Source: Pseudomonas sp. PDM16 (GTDB taxonomy: Bacteria > Pseudomonadota > Gammaproteobacteria > Pseudomonadales > Pseudomonadaceae). Taken from it: a DNA stretch of 64,000 bases. The notes beneath the pieces are model-generated. The model was not told the DNA's origin and ran no database searches. It saw only the letters and a list, made by a program, of their open reading frames with translations. The stretch covers positions 372,001-436,000 of the forward strand of contig NZ_JACVAM010000002.1 of assembly GCF_014851865.1 (NCBI RefSeq), given 5' to 3'. A program made the translations under genes and the position numbers. Numbering within the stretch: the first letter of the stretch is position 1; the number at the start of each line of letters is the position of its first letter. This document shows positions 1 to 14,662 of this stretch, piece after piece.

Positions 1-1
1 C

Positions 2-2530
<2,529 letters not shown>

Positions 2531-2570
2531 GGGGCAGGCCGCAGGTCTGCCTCCTCGGCCTCGACCCTGG

Positions 2571-2596
2571 GCGTCTTATCCCTTAAGGTAAGACGC
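2571..2596 (+). other. Hairpin in the dnaE-accA spacer
   Basis: Bases 2571-2578 (GCGTCTTA) pair exactly with 2589-2596 (TAAGACGC) around a 10-base loop. No T-run follows, so it does not look like an intrinsic terminator. It may be an mRNA processing or stability element between dnaE and accA; the function is not known. Confidence 0.4.
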
Positions 2597-2648
2597 CAGA
2601 TGGAATCAGCCGCCCGGCCTTTCGGCCGCCGACGCAAGACGGACGCCT

Positions 2649-3599
2649 ATGAACCCGAATTTCCTCGACTTCGAACAGCCGATCGCCGACCTGCAAGCCA
2701 AGATCGAAGAGCTGCGCCTGGTCGGTAATGACAATGCGCTGAACATTAGCGACGAGATCGCCCGCCTGCAGGACAAGAGCAGCGACCTGACCAAGAGCAT
2801 TTTCGGCAATCTCAGCAGTTGGCAGATTTCCCAGCTGTCGCGCCACCCGCGCCGCCCCTACACCCTCGACTACATCGAACACATCTTCACCGAGTTCGAC
2901 GAACTGCACGGCGACCGCCACTTCTCTGATGACGCCGCTATCGTCGGCGGCACCGCCCGCCTGGATGACCAGCCGGTGATGATCATCGGCCACCAGAAAG
3001 GCCGCGAAGTCCGCGAGAAGGTGCGCCGCAACTTCGGTATGCCGCGCCCCGAGGGCTATCGCAAGGCCTGCCGTCTGATGGAAATGGCTGAGCGCTTCAA
3101 GCTGCCGATCCTGACCTTTATCGACACGCCGGGTGCCTATCCAGGCATCGACGCCGAAGAGCGTAATCAGAGCGAGGCCATCGCCTGGAACCTGCGCGTG
3201 ATGGCGCGCCTGAAGACCCCGATCATCGCCACCGTGATCGGTGAGGGCGGCTCCGGCGGCGCGCTGGCCATCGGCGTGTGCGACCAACTGAACATGCTGC
3301 AGTACTCCACCTACTCGGTGATTTCGCCGGAAGGCTGCGCCTCGATCCTGTGGAAAACCGCCGAGAAGGCTCCGGATGCGGCCGAGGCCATGGGCATCAC
3401 CGCCGAGCGCCTGAAGGGCTTGGGCATCGTCGACAAGGTCATCGCCGAGCCGCTGGGCGGTGCGCACCGCGAGCCGGCGACTGCTGCCCAGTCGATTCGT
3501 GCCGAGCTGCTCGAGCAACTCGACATGCTGCGCAAGCTGGACGATGCCAAGCTGCTGGAGCGCCGCTACGAGCGTCTGATGAGTTACGGTATCGCCTGA
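2649..3599 (+). CDS. accA: Acetyl-CoA carboxylase carboxyltransferase subunit alpha
   Basis: AccA with AccD forms the carboxyltransferase that moves the carboxyl group from biotin on AccB to acetyl-CoA, giving malonyl-CoA for fatty-acid synthesis in the cytoplasm. The 316-residue product is the usual length. It opens [15 protein letters not shown] and has the conserved basic segment [10 protein letters not shown] and the glycine-rich [12 protein letters not shown] near residues 198-209, which shape the oxyanion region in this crotonase-like fold. The ATG at 2649 is the only start that gives the normal N-terminus. It follows dnaE and is closed by a strong intrinsic terminator 17 bases after the stop. 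Nothing unusual was seen in the coding sequence. Confidence 0.98.
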   Translation: MNPNFLDFEQPIADLQAKIEELRLVGNDNALNISDEIARLQDKSSDLTKSIFGNLSSWQISQLSRHPRRPYTLDYIEHIFTEFDELHGDRHFSDDAAIVGGTARLDDQPVMIIGHQKGREVREKVRRNFGMPRPEGYRKACRLMEMAERFKLPILTFIDTPGAYPGIDAEERNQSEAIAWNLRVMARLKTPIIATVIGEGGSGGALAIGVCDQLNMLQYSTYSVISPEGCASILWKTAEKAPDAAEAMGITAERLKGLGIVDKVIAEPLGGAHREPATAAQSIRAELLEQLDMLRKLDDAKLLERRYERLMSYGIA

Positions 3600-3615
3600 T
3601 TGGCTTCATGCATCC

Positions 3616-3644
3616 ACAACGGGCCTTCGGGCCCGTTGTTGTTT
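3616..3644 (+). terminator. Intrinsic terminator after accA
   Basis: ACAACGGGC (3616-3624) pairs with GCCCGTTGT (3631-3639) around a CTTCGG loop and is followed by TGTTT. The 9-bp GC-rich stem with a stable loop directly downstream of accA fits a rho-independent terminator. tilS begins 12 bases later. Confidence 0.85.
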
Positions 3645-3655
3645 AAGCTGGCGAC

Positions 3656-4972
3656 ATGACTGCGCTCGAAACCTCGTTGCTCGACTCCCTGTCGCCCTGG
3701 CGTGGCGCTCCCGCCTGGTACATCGCCTTGTCCGGCGGGCTGGATTCGACCGTTCTGCTGCACCTGCTGGTGCGGCTGCGCGAGCAGCAGGCGCTGCCGC
3801 AGCTGTTCGCCATTCATGTCCATCATGGCCTGCAGGCCGCCGCCGATGCCTGGCCGGCACACTGCCAATCCTTCTGCGACCAGTTGGGCGTGCCGCTGCA
3901 TATCGAGCGGGTGCAGGTGGACAGTGGTGCCAGTCTCGAGCGCGCCGCACGGGATGCGCGCTATAGAGCGTTCGAGCGCAGGTTGGAGGAGGGGGCGCTG
4001 TTGTTGACCGCCCAGCATCGTGATGATCAGGCTGAAACTCTGCTGTTCCGTCTGCTGCGTGGCGCTGGTGTGCGTGGTCTGGCGGGCATGCCACCGAGTC
4101 GGCCATTCGGCCCTGGCTGGCTGGTGCGTCCATTGCTGCAGGCCTCGCGCGGCGAGTTGGAGGCCTACGCCCGGCAGCACGACCTGAGTTGGGTGGAAGA
4201 TCCCTCCAATGCCGACACCGGACTGGCGCGTAACTTTCTGCGCCGTGACGTGCTGCCGCTTCTGGCTCGGCATTGGCCGCGGGCAGGGGCGAGCCTGGCG
4301 AGGGCCGCCGCGTACATGCGCGAGGCCGAACAGCTGCTCGGTGAGTTGGCCGAGGCGGATCTTGCTGCTGCACGAGTCGAGCATGCCCATGCCTGGCTGG
4401 GGCTGCCTTCCCTGGCGCTGACACCGCTACGAGGCCTCTCGGCCGCGCGCCAGCGCAACTTGTTGCGTCACTGGCTGGCGCCGCTGACACGAATGCCGGA
4501 CAGCGAACATTGGGCCGGCTGGGACAGCCTGCGCGACGCGGCGGTCGATACCGCTCCGCTCTGGCGTCTTGAGGGCGGGGAGCTGCGGCGCGCCGATGAT
4601 CGGTTGTGGTGGTTGTCCGGCGATTGGTTGCAGGCGCCGCCAGAGCCCGCTGCCTGGGGTGATCCGCAGCAGCCATGCAGCTTGGCTGGCAATGGTCGGG
4701 TACTCATGCAGGGATTTGCTCCGAATGGCCATCTGCAGCTGCGTTATCGCCGCGGCGGCGAAGTCATGGCGCTGGCCGGACGTGGGCATCGCGATCTCAA
4801 GCGTCTGCTCAACGAGCGTGCTGTGCCGGCCTTCGTGCGCGGTCGTCTGCCATTGCTCTATCGGGGCGATGAGCTGATCGCGGTGGCCAATCTGCCCGGT
4901 CTCGATGGCCCTCCGTCGGCTGAGTGGCGTTTCTGCTGGCAGCCTCCGACCAACGCACAAGGTTTGAGCTGA
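3656..4972 (+). CDS. tilS: tRNA(Ile)-lysidine synthase
   Basis: TilS converts C34 of the CAU-anticodon tRNA-Ile2 to lysidine, using ATP and lysine, so that it reads AUA codons and is charged with isoleucine; it is essential in most bacteria. The PP-loop ATP pyrophosphatase motif SGGLDS lies at about residues 25-30. HVHHG and the later DDQAETLLFRLLRG motif of the N-type PP-loop family are present. The C-terminal half matches the tRNA-recognition and TilS C-terminal domains (RRGGEVM, HRDLKRLLNERAVP). Length 438 is typical. The start at 3656 lies only 12 bases after the accA terminator, so a promoter must overlap that terminator or transcription reads through. The Shine-Dalgarno sequence is weak. 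Confidence 0.95.
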   Translation: MTALETSLLDSLSPWRGAPAWYIALSGGLDSTVLLHLLVRLREQQALPQLFAIHVHHGLQAAADAWPAHCQSFCDQLGVPLHIERVQVDSGASLERAARDARYRAFERRLEEGALLLTAQHRDDQAETLLFRLLRGAGVRGLAGMPPSRPFGPGWLVRPLLQASRGELEAYARQHDLSWVEDPSNADTGLARNFLRRDVLPLLARHWPRAGASLARAAAYMREAEQLLGELAEADLAAARVEHAHAWLGLPSLALTPLRGLSAARQRNLLRHWLAPLTRMPDSEHWAGWDSLRDAAVDTAPLWRLEGGELRRADDRLWWLSGDWLQAPPEPAAWGDPQQPCSLAGNGRVLMQGFAPNGHLQLRYRRGGEVMALAGRGHRDLKRLLNERAVPAFVRGRLPLLYRGDELIAVANLPGLDGPPSAEWRFCWQPPTNAQGLS

Positions 4973-5099
4973 AAGGGCCTTTCCGGTAGACTACGCTCCC
5001 GTCTTATTGCTGCTTCTGTGGGCTCGACTCGAACCCGCAGGGCATTGCTTATTTCAGGTCGGCATTGGCCGTCCTGCGCTTTCTTCCCGGCGGCGCTGA

Positions 5100-7613
<2,514 letters not shown>

Positions 7614-7677
7614 TCAGGTAATTCTCCGGTAAAGTGCGCGCCCGTTGGCCGTGACCGGCAGGCAATCTCTCTCGTAA

Positions 7678-8988
<1,311 letters not shown>

Positions 8989-9000
8989 GCCGGGAATGGT

Positions 9001-9027
9001 AAAAGGGCAGCGCAAGCTGCCCTTTTC
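9001..9027 (+). terminator. Intrinsic terminator after eno
   Basis: AAAAGGGCAGC (9001-9011) pairs with GCTGCCCTTTT (9016-9026) around the tetraloop GCAA. The A-run and T-run make it effective in both directions. It separates eno from ftsB. Confidence 0.9.
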
Positions 9028-9047
9028 GTATGGATACTCGCGTTCCC

Positions 9048-9332
9048 ATGTCTAACAAAGCGCCCTACTGGCTGTTCGTCGCGCTCGTGCTGGTTCTGGC
9101 TGGCCTGCAGTACCGCCTGTGGGTGGGTGACGGCAGCCTGGCCCAGGTCACCGAGCTGCAGCGGCAGATTGCCGATCAGCAGGGCGAGAACGAGCGCCTG
9201 CTCGAGCGCAACCGCATCCTCGAAGCCGAGGTGCTGGAGTTGAAGAAGGGCATGGAGACCGTCGAGGAGCGTGCCCGTCACGAACTCGGCATGGTCAAGG
9301 AAGGCGAAACCCTCTACCAGCTGGCCGAATGA
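9048..9332 (+). CDS. ftsB: Cell division protein FtsB
   Basis: FtsB is a bitopic inner-membrane protein that joins FtsL and FtsQ in the divisome. The 94-residue form starting MSNKAPYWLFVAL at 9048 matches the family length; an in-frame ATG at 9030 would add six residues but lies against the eno terminator. A short cytoplasmic tail is followed by one membrane span (about residues 5-22). A leucine-rich coiled coil follows (residues 28-75, heptads through QRQIADQQGENERLLERN). The end is the conserved RHELGMVKEGETLYQLAE. The stop overlaps the ispD start (ATGA), so the two genes are translationally linked, as elsewhere in Pseudomonas. Confidence 0.95.
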   Translation: MSNKAPYWLFVALVLVLAGLQYRLWVGDGSLAQVTELQRQIADQQGENERLLERNRILEAEVLELKKGMETVEERARHELGMVKEGETLYQLAE

Positions 9333-10039
9333 ATACTCCCGCGATACCTTCCTTCTGGGTAGTGATCCCCGCCGCCGGCATCGGCTCGCGCATGCGTGCC
9401 GACCGTCCCAAGCAGTATCTGCAGCTGGCCGGGCAAACCATCCTCGAACATACCCTCCACTGTTTTCTCGATCATCCGCAGCTGCGGGGCCTGGTGCTCA
9501 GCCTGGCGGTGGACGATCCCTTCTGGCCGACGCTGGCGCTGGCCAATGATCCACGCATCCAGCGTGCCGAGGGCGGTGCCGAGCGCGCCGACTCGGTGTT
9601 GGCCGGCCTGCTGCGCCTGCTGGAGCTGGGCGCACAGCCGGACGACTGGGTGCTGGTGCACGACGCCGCGCGGCCCAACCTGGCGCGCAGCGATCTCGAT
9701 CTGCTGCTGCAGGAGCTGGCCGATGATCCGGTTGGTGGCCTGCTGGCCGTGCCGGCGCGCGATACGCTCAAGCGTGTCGGCGCCGATGGCCGGGTGGCGG
9801 AAACCGTGGATCGCAGCCTGATCTGGCAGGCCTACACGCCCCAGATGTTCCGCCTGGCGGCCCTGCATCGGGCGCTGGCAGACGCGCTGGTGGCTGATGT
9901 GGCGGTGACCGACGAGGCCTCCGCCCTGGAGTGGGCCGGATTGGCACCGAAGCTGGTGGAGGGCAGGGCGGACAATCTGAAGATCACCCGCCCGGAAGAC
10001 CTCGAATGGCTGCGCCAGCGCTGGGCGCACAAGACCTGA
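9329..10039 (+). CDS. ispD: 2-C-methyl-D-erythritol 4-phosphate cytidylyltransferase
   Basis: IspD transfers CMP to methylerythritol 4-phosphate in the MEP isoprenoid pathway. The 236-residue protein has the nucleotidyltransferase P-loop VIPAAGIGSRMRADRPKQY near residues 11-29. It also has the conserved VHDAARPN, the RDTLKR region and TDEASALEW near the C-terminus. The start overlaps ftsB by four bases. The usual neighbour ispF is not next; instead a hairpin spans the stop codon and a convergent chemoreceptor gene follows. This end of the conserved block may be a rearrangement boundary. Confidence 0.97.
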   Translation: MNTPAIPSFWVVIPAAGIGSRMRADRPKQYLQLAGQTILEHTLHCFLDHPQLRGLVLSLAVDDPFWPTLALANDPRIQRAEGGAERADSVLAGLLRLLELGAQPDDWVLVHDAARPNLARSDLDLLLQELADDPVGGLLAVPARDTLKRVGADGRVAETVDRSLIWQAYTPQMFRLAALHRALADALVADVAVTDEASALEWAGLAPKLVEGRADNLKITRPEDLEWLRQRWAHKT

Positions 10040-10072
10040 CAATCTAGCTGCCTAGATCGTCAGGTGGCCTTT
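10034..10072. terminator. Bidirectional terminator between ispD and the chemoreceptor
   Basis: ACCTGAC (10034-10040) pairs with GTCAGGT (10059-10065), and ATCTAG (10042-10047) with CTAGAT (10052-10057), with one mismatch between the two helices and a CTGC loop. TTTT follows at 10070 on the plus strand. The hairpin overlaps the ispD stop codon and lies between convergent genes. Confidence 0.7.
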
Positions 10073-12198
10073 TACACCCTGAACTGATTGATCAGCCGCC
10101 GCTGCTGCTCGGCCAGCTTGGTCAGCTCGGCGCTCGCCTGGCTGGCCTCGTCGGCGCCGCCGGCCACCTCGCCGGCCACCTGGCCGATATTGGTGACGTT
10201 GCGGTTGATGTCCTCGGCCACCGCGCTCTGCTCCTCGGCGGCACTGGCGATCTGGGTGTTCATGTCGTTGATCACCGATACCGCCTGGGTGATCGATTCC
10301 AGCGCCTGAGCTGCAGCCTGGGCCTGCTGCACGCTATCGTCGGTGCGCGCCTGGCTCTGCTCCATCACGTTCACCACCTCGCGGGTGCCGTTCTGCAGCT
10401 GCTGGATCATGCTCTGGATCTCTTCGGTGGCCTGCTGGGTCTTCTGCGCGAGGTTGCGCACCTCATCGGCCACGACGGCAAAGCCGCGACCTTGCTCGCC
10501 GGCGCGTGCTGCCTCGATGGCGGCGTTGAGCGCGAGCAGGTTGGTCTGCTCGGCGATACCTCGGATCGCCACCAGGATGGCATTGATGTTCTCGCTGTCC
10601 TTGGCCAGCGTCTGCACTACGCCAACGGCACGGCCGATCTCGCTGGCCAGGGCGGCAATTGCCTTGGAAGTACCCTCGACGATGCGTTTGCCGTCGTTGG
10701 CCGAGTGGTCCGCGTGGTTGGCTGCCTCGGCCGCCTGGGTGGCGTTGCGTGCCACGTCCTGGGCAGTGGCGCTCATCTCCTGTACGGCGGTGGCTACCTG
10801 ATCGATCTCCGCCATCTGCTTTTGCACGCCCTGGTTGGTGCGAATGGCGATATCGGCGGTGTGTTCGGAGGAGTCACTGACCTTCTGTACCGAGGTGACC
10901 ACGTCGCGGATCATGCTCTGCAGCTTGTTGAGGAAGGTGTTGAAGCCGTTGGCTATCTGCCCCAGTTCGTCGGCGCGATCCACCTGTAGTCGCACGGTGA
11001 GATCGCCGTCGCCCTTGGCGATGTCGTCGAGCATACCGACCATCTGCCGCAGCGGGCGGGCGATGCCGTAGCCGACGAACCAGATGACGATCAGGCCGAG
11101 GGCAGCGATCAGGAGTCCCACTACGCTCATGCCGAAGATGTCCTGATTGCGCTGTTCTGCCAGCTCCTCCTGCAGCTTGATCAGGTCGGCATAAACGGCA
11201 CTCCGCGGAAGCTGCAGAAGCAGGGTCCAGCGAGTCTGGGTGTCGCCGATGGTGAAGGGCATCAACAGCTGGATCAGGTCCTTTGCATCGTCTTCGCTGA
11301 AGTGGGCCTGGCCTGCCTGCAGGCCCTTCAGATCGCCGAGGTTGCCGATCACCTGCTCACTGGGCTCTCCGAGCTTTCCAGCGTCCGGAGTGAAGGCCAC
11401 CAGGCGGCCATTGCTGGAGATCAGCGCCATTTCTCCTGCGCCTTCATAGAGTTGGGCATCGGCGGCTTTCAGCAGCTCCTGGATGAAGTCCAGAGCCAGG
11501 TCGGCACCGACTACACCGCGAAATTGTCCGTTGACCAGAATTGGCACGTTGAACGATGCCATCATCACCATCTTGCCATTCATCTCATACGGGGCCGGGT
11601 CAATGATGCAGGTGCCCTTGGTCTCTCTTGGGCACAGGTAGTACTCCCCGGCGCGCACGCCAGTGGGTAGCAGTTTGGGATTCTCCATGTCGGAGCCCAG
11701 GGGCTCCACGGAAGGTTGGCCATCCTTGCGGTACCACCAGGGCATGAATCGGCCGCTGTCGTCATAGCCGGGCTGATTCGCGTACAGGTTGTCGTCCTGG
11801 TCGAAGGCGTTGGGCTCCCAGCCAACATAGACGTCGAGCAGCTTGGGATTCTTGACCACGGCGTTGCGCAGCAGGTTGTTCAATTCCTCGCGGCTTATGC
11901 CAAACAGGGCGGAGCCGCTCGCATCGGTCTCGCCCATCAGAGCGTTTGTCTGGGCGATGTTCCCGGCCACCGCCAGCGGGTACTCCAGCTCGCGCTGGAT
12001 CTGACTGACCTGTGCCTGTGCCAGGGTCTTCAGGCGATCTTCGATGATGTGCTGAAGCAGACCTTCGGTCTGTTCGCGCACGGTTTGCTGGGTCCGGGCT
12101 CCCGAGAACAGCGAGTACAGCACCAACGCCACAACGACGGCCAGCACGCTGGCACCTGCGAGGAACGCGACGGAAAACTGGATGGACTTGAATCGCAT
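10072..12198 (-). CDS. Methyl-accepting chemotaxis protein with dCache sensor
   Basis: This is a transmembrane chemoreceptor feeding CheA/CheW. The 708-residue form starting [10 protein letters not shown] has GGGAG five bases before the ATG at 12198; an upstream ATG at 12210 is in frame but less well placed. TM1 spans about residues 7-29. The periplasmic part (30-355) is large enough for a double Cache domain and contains [14 protein letters not shown] and [14 protein letters not shown]2 is about 356-378, then HAMP, then the signalling domain with the hairpin tip [20 protein letters not shown]. The C-terminus ends RRLINQFRV with no CheR-binding pentapeptide. The ligand is unknown; the Cache type suggests a small metabolite such as an amino or organic acid. 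It sits alone, convergent with ispD. Confidence 0.93.
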   Translation of the reverse strand: MRFKSIQFSVAFLAGASVLAVVVALVLYSLFSGARTQQTVREQTEGLLQHIIEDRLKTLAQAQVSQIQRELEYPLAVAGNIAQTNALMGETDASGSALFGISREELNNLLRNAVVKNPKLLDVYVGWEPNAFDQDDNLYANQPGYDDSGRFMPWWYRKDGQPSVEPLGSDMENPKLLPTGVRAGEYYLCPRETKGTCIIDPAPYEMNGKMVMMASFNVPILVNGQFRGVVGADLALDFIQELLKAADAQLYEGAGEMALISSNGRLVAFTPDAGKLGEPSEQVIGNLGDLKGLQAGQAHFSEDDAKDLIQLLMPFTIGDTQTRWTLLLQLPRSAVYADLIKLQEELAEQRNQDIFGMSVVGLLIAALGLIVIWFVGYGIARPLRQMVGMLDDIAKGDGDLTVRLQVDRADELGQIANGFNTFLNKLQSMIRDVVTSVQKVSDSSEHTADIAIRTNQGVQKQMAEIDQVATAVQEMSATAQDVARNATQAAEAANHADHSANDGKRIVEGTSKAIAALASEIGRAVGVVQTLAKDSENINAILVAIRGIAEQTNLLALNAAIEAARAGEQGRGFAVVADEVRNLAQKTQQATEEIQSMIQQLQNGTREVVNVMEQSQARTDDSVQQAQAAAQALESITQAVSVINDMNTQIASAAEEQSAVAEDINRNVTNIGQVAGEVAGGADEASQASAELTKLAEQQRRLINQFRV

Positions 12199-12378
12199 AG
12201 GGACTCCCATGGCGTGGTTTCTGCGCCTGTCCCTGGCTTATCGGCAGCTCACGAGCAATTCATGAGCCGTCCTGCAACTAGAAAAGATGGCGTATTGTCT
12301 GAGTGCAAGTATCTGTCGTGGGTGATGCTCTCACCGACATCCAGCATATGATTCATGCATTACCGTCTGGAGATTTCC

Positions 12379-13191
12379 ATGCACAGTCTGCTCCGCTTAC
12401 CCGTCTTGGGCGGCCTTTCACTCCTCGTTGCGTGCCAGGCCGTCAATACCACCAGTGGCGGAGCGGTTGGGGTCGAGCGCAAGCAGTACATGTTCAGCAT
12501 GCTGTCCGCTCAGGAGGTCGACAGCATGTACGCCCAGGCCTATCGGCAAACGCTTGACGAGGCAGCTGGTCAGGGCGCGCTGGACTCGACCAGTGCGAAC
12601 GCCAGGCGCGTCAGTGTCATAGCCAAGCGGCTTATCGCCCAGGCTCCGGTGTTCAGGGCGGACGCTGCAGAGTGGGACTGGCAGGTCAATCTGATCAAGA
12701 GCGACGAGCTCAACGCCAACTGTGGTCCGGGCGGCAAGATCATCGTGTACAGCGGTTTGATCGATCAGCTCCGTCTGACCGACGATGAACTGGCTGCGGT
12801 GATGGGGCACGAGATCGCGCATGCGTTGCGCGAGCACAGTCGCGAGGCCATGTCCAAGGCCTATGGCGTGCAAATGGCGACTCAGCTTGGGGCGGTTCTA
12901 GGTGTCGGTGATGGTGGCCTGCAGCTCGCCAATACCGGAGTGGAGTATCTGATGACTCTTCCCAACAGTCGGGCAAATGAGAACGAGGCCGACGTCATCG
13001 GTCTAGAACTGTCCGCCCGCGCTGGTTACGACCCCAACGCCGCGATAAGCCTCTGGCAGAAGATGAGCCAGGCCGGCGGCGGGGCGCCTCCGGAATTCAT
13101 GAGCACCCATCCGTCATCGGGTAGTCGTATTTCCTCGCTCGAGGCGGCGATCCCAAAAGTGCTGCCCCTGTACGAGCAGGCTAAGCGCTAG
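12379..13191 (+). CDS. M48-family metalloprotease lipoprotein
   Basis: This is a predicted outer-membrane-anchored zinc protease of the M48 (LoiP/YcaL/BepA-like) group, involved in envelope protein quality control. The 270-residue form starting MHSLLRLPVLGG at 12379 has GGAGA upstream and a signal peptide ending in the lipobox LVAC. The zinc-binding motif HEIAH is at residues 144-148, and the third ligand is the Glu in NEADVIGLELS near 203. HPSSGSRISSLEA near the end is typical of this group. The substrate is unknown. It follows the divergently transcribed chemoreceptor and has no obvious operon partner. Confidence 0.92.
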   Translation: MHSLLRLPVLGGLSLLVACQAVNTTSGGAVGVERKQYMFSMLSAQEVDSMYAQAYRQTLDEAAGQGALDSTSANARRVSVIAKRLIAQAPVFRADAAEWDWQVNLIKSDELNANCGPGGKIIVYSGLIDQLRLTDDELAAVMGHEIAHALREHSREAMSKAYGVQMATQLGAVLGVGDGGLQLANTGVEYLMTLPNSRANENEADVIGLELSARAGYDPNAAISLWQKMSQAGGGAPPEFMSTHPSSGSRISSLEAAIPKVLPLYEQAKR

Positions 13192-13203
13192 AGAGTGCTC
13201 TTC

Positions 13204-13647
13204 CTAGGGCTGGGCCTTTTCCGTGACAGAGCGGGTTGTCAGGCCGAACTGGGCTCGAAAGCTTTCCATGTCGAACATGGTACAGATTTCGCGGATGCTG
13301 CCGTGGGGCGTCAGGGTCCAGAAGGCCATCGCCGAGATGCTCAGCACCTTGTCACTGGCGGGGTAGCCCATCGCCGGGCTGGCCAGGGTGCCGATCAGGG
13401 TGCTCCAAGTCACTACCTTGTCGCCTTCCGCCACGCATTCCTCGATCACCACTTCCAGATCAGGCATGGCATGGCGAATCTCCTGAACCATGCGGGAGAA
13501 TGCCGAGCTACTCAGCGGCCGATCATTGAACGAGCTCTTGTAGATGAAGTCGGGGCCATGCATTTGCTCGGCAAGTGCCAGGTGGCCCCGGTTCCAGCTC
13601 AAGTCGACATGCTGGCGGACGCGCTTCTTCATTTCTTCCAGGGACAT
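13204..13647 (-). CDS. SnoaL/NTF2-like protein
   Basis: This is a 147-residue protein with the alpha+beta cone-fold pattern of the SnoaL-like polyketide-cyclase/ester-cyclase group: an N-terminal helix with WNRGHLALAEQMHGPDFIYKSS, then PDLEVVIEECVAEGDKVVTWSTLIGT, then SISAMAFWTLTPHGSIREICTMFDMES. The start at 13647 is chosen because AGGAG lies six bases upstream; a GTG at 13665 is in frame but lacks this. The family holds enzymes and non-catalytic ligand-binding proteins, so no reaction can be assigned. It converges on the M48 gene with 12 bases between the stops. Confidence 0.8.
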   Translation of the reverse strand: MSLEEMKKRVRQHVDLSWNRGHLALAEQMHGPDFIYKSSFNDRPLSSSAFSRMVQEIRHAMPDLEVVIEECVAEGDKVVTWSTLIGTLASPAMGYPASDKVLSISAMAFWTLTPHGSIREICTMFDMESFRAQFGLTTRSVTEKAQP

Positions 13648-13749
13648 GTACTGCTCCTTCAGCACTGGAACTGCGCGATTCGCCAGCAGATTACCAACGC
13701 GAGGACAATAAGGGTGGGCCGCCTGGTCGCTCGTTTCCGCCGTTCGGCA

Positions 13750-14331
13750 TCAGAGCCCCCCGAGCAGTCCGAGGGCCTGGCAGGCGGCGTAGATGGCCAG
13801 CGCGAGGAAGGCGAGCGCGGCCAGCTTGCGGATGAGTGCCAAGGGCAGGCGGTCTGCTGCGAAGTTGCCGGCCAGCACGACTGGTACGTTGGCGATCAGC
13901 ATGCCGAGCGTAGTTCCTATGACTACCATCAGGAAGTCGGGATACTGCGCCGCCAGCATCACCGTGGCGATCTGGGTCTTGTCGCCCATCTCCGCGAGGA
14001 AGAAGGCGATCAGGGTGGTAAGGAAAGGGCCGAAACGCTTGAGGTGGGACTCGTCTTCGTCGAGCTTGTCGGGAATCAGCGTCCACAGTGCAACGGCTGC
14101 GAAACATGCTGCGAGAATCCAGCTCAGTGTGGTTTGCGAGAAGAAACTGGCAACCCAATTGCCTACCGCGCCGGCGGCGAAGTGGTTGGCTAGCGTAGCC
14201 AGGACGATGCCCCAGATGATTGGCCATGGCCGGCGAAAGCGACATGCCAGCAGCAAGGCGAGGAGCTGCGTCTTATCGCCGATCTCGGCGAGGGCAACGA
14301 TTCCGGTGGGGACGAACAGGGATTCCAACAT
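13750..14331 (-). CDS. TMEM165/GDT1-family (UPF0016) Mn2+ exporter
   Basis: This is a 193-residue inner-membrane cation transporter. It has the two signature motifs of the GDT1/MneA family, EIGDKTQLLALLLA near residue 15 and EMGDKTQIATVML in the second half, in an inverted-repeat six-helix arrangement. A charged cytoplasmic loop (LIPDKLDEDESHLKRFGP) joins the halves. Bacterial members (MneA, MntX-like) export manganese. The assignment is strongly supported by the yybP-ykoY-type Mn2+ riboswitch directly upstream on the same strand. The ATG at 14331 has AGGAA a few bases upstream, just after a GC-rich pairing partner of the leader, so translation is probably gated by the switch. It is monocistronic. 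Confidence 0.93.
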   Translation of the reverse strand: MLESLFVPTGIVALAEIGDKTQLLALLLACRFRRPWPIIWGIVLATLANHFAAGAVGNWVASFFSQTTLSWILAACFAAVALWTLIPDKLDEDESHLKRFGPFLTTLIAFFLAEMGDKTQIATVMLAAQYPDFLMVVIGTTLGMLIANVPVVLAGNFAADRLPLALIRKLAALAFLALAIYAACQALGLLGGL

Positions 14332-14340
14332 CAGGCGTTC

Positions 14341-14531
14341 CTAAGGGGCGGGTTTGACTGTTCTATGACACGTACTACCTCCCCGCCCCGGGTGAGGTGT
14401 GCGTGTCATAGGTCTTGTCAAACCTCTCAGGCCGCAAAGGCCTTGGGTCGCATGCGCCATGCTCTGCGGAGCAAGTGTGTTGACGCACGCCAAGTGAGCC
14501 GAGGGCTCGCGGGAGACTACTCCCCTAGGAC
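14341..14531 (-). promoter_or_regulatory. yybP-ykoY manganese riboswitch with switching hairpins
   Basis: Read on the minus strand, the leader of the GDT1 gene holds the yybP-ykoY core: GGGGAGTAG (14525-14517), GCGTCAACAC in the middle, and CAAGACCTATGAC at the 3' side (about 14418-14406). P1 can form between TAGG/GTC (about 14528-14522) and CCTATGAC (14413-14406). The same 3' strand is the left arm of a perfect 10-bp alternative hairpin (14402-14411 with 14363-14372), extended by 8 bp (14417-14424 with 14351-14358). A third pairing joins GGGGCGGG (14389-14382) with CCCGCCCC (14352-14345) next to the ribosome binding site. Mn2+ binding to P1 would therefore change access to the start. The aptamer is matched by eye to the known family consensus. 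Confidence 0.85.
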
Positions 14532-14615
14532 GGCGCGAATTCTGCCGTAAACGTCCAAAGCTCGCAAGGGCGTTGCCGAAGCATTTCAATCGCAGGAATC
14601 AAAGTGCAGAGGCAT

Positions 14616-14646
14616 AAAAAAGGGGGGATGCGTCTGCATCCCCCCC
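14616..14646 (-). terminator. Intrinsic terminator after rne
   Basis: On the minus strand GGGGGGATGC pairs with GCATCCCCCC (14622-14646, loop AGAC), followed by six T (14621-14616). It is a classical rho-independent terminator 17 bases beyond the rne stop. Confidence 0.93.
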
Positions 14647-14662
14647 TTGTTGTCCCGCAGTA

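Noticed and set aside
13195..14193. 332-codon plus-strand frame over the SnoaL-like and GDT1 genes
   Set aside because: Both opposite-strand genes have family motifs and ribosome sites; this frame has neither.
10034..14660. Genomic island or mobile element between ispD and rne
   Set aside because: No integrase, transposase, direct repeats or tRNA target were seen; composition looks like the rest of the window.
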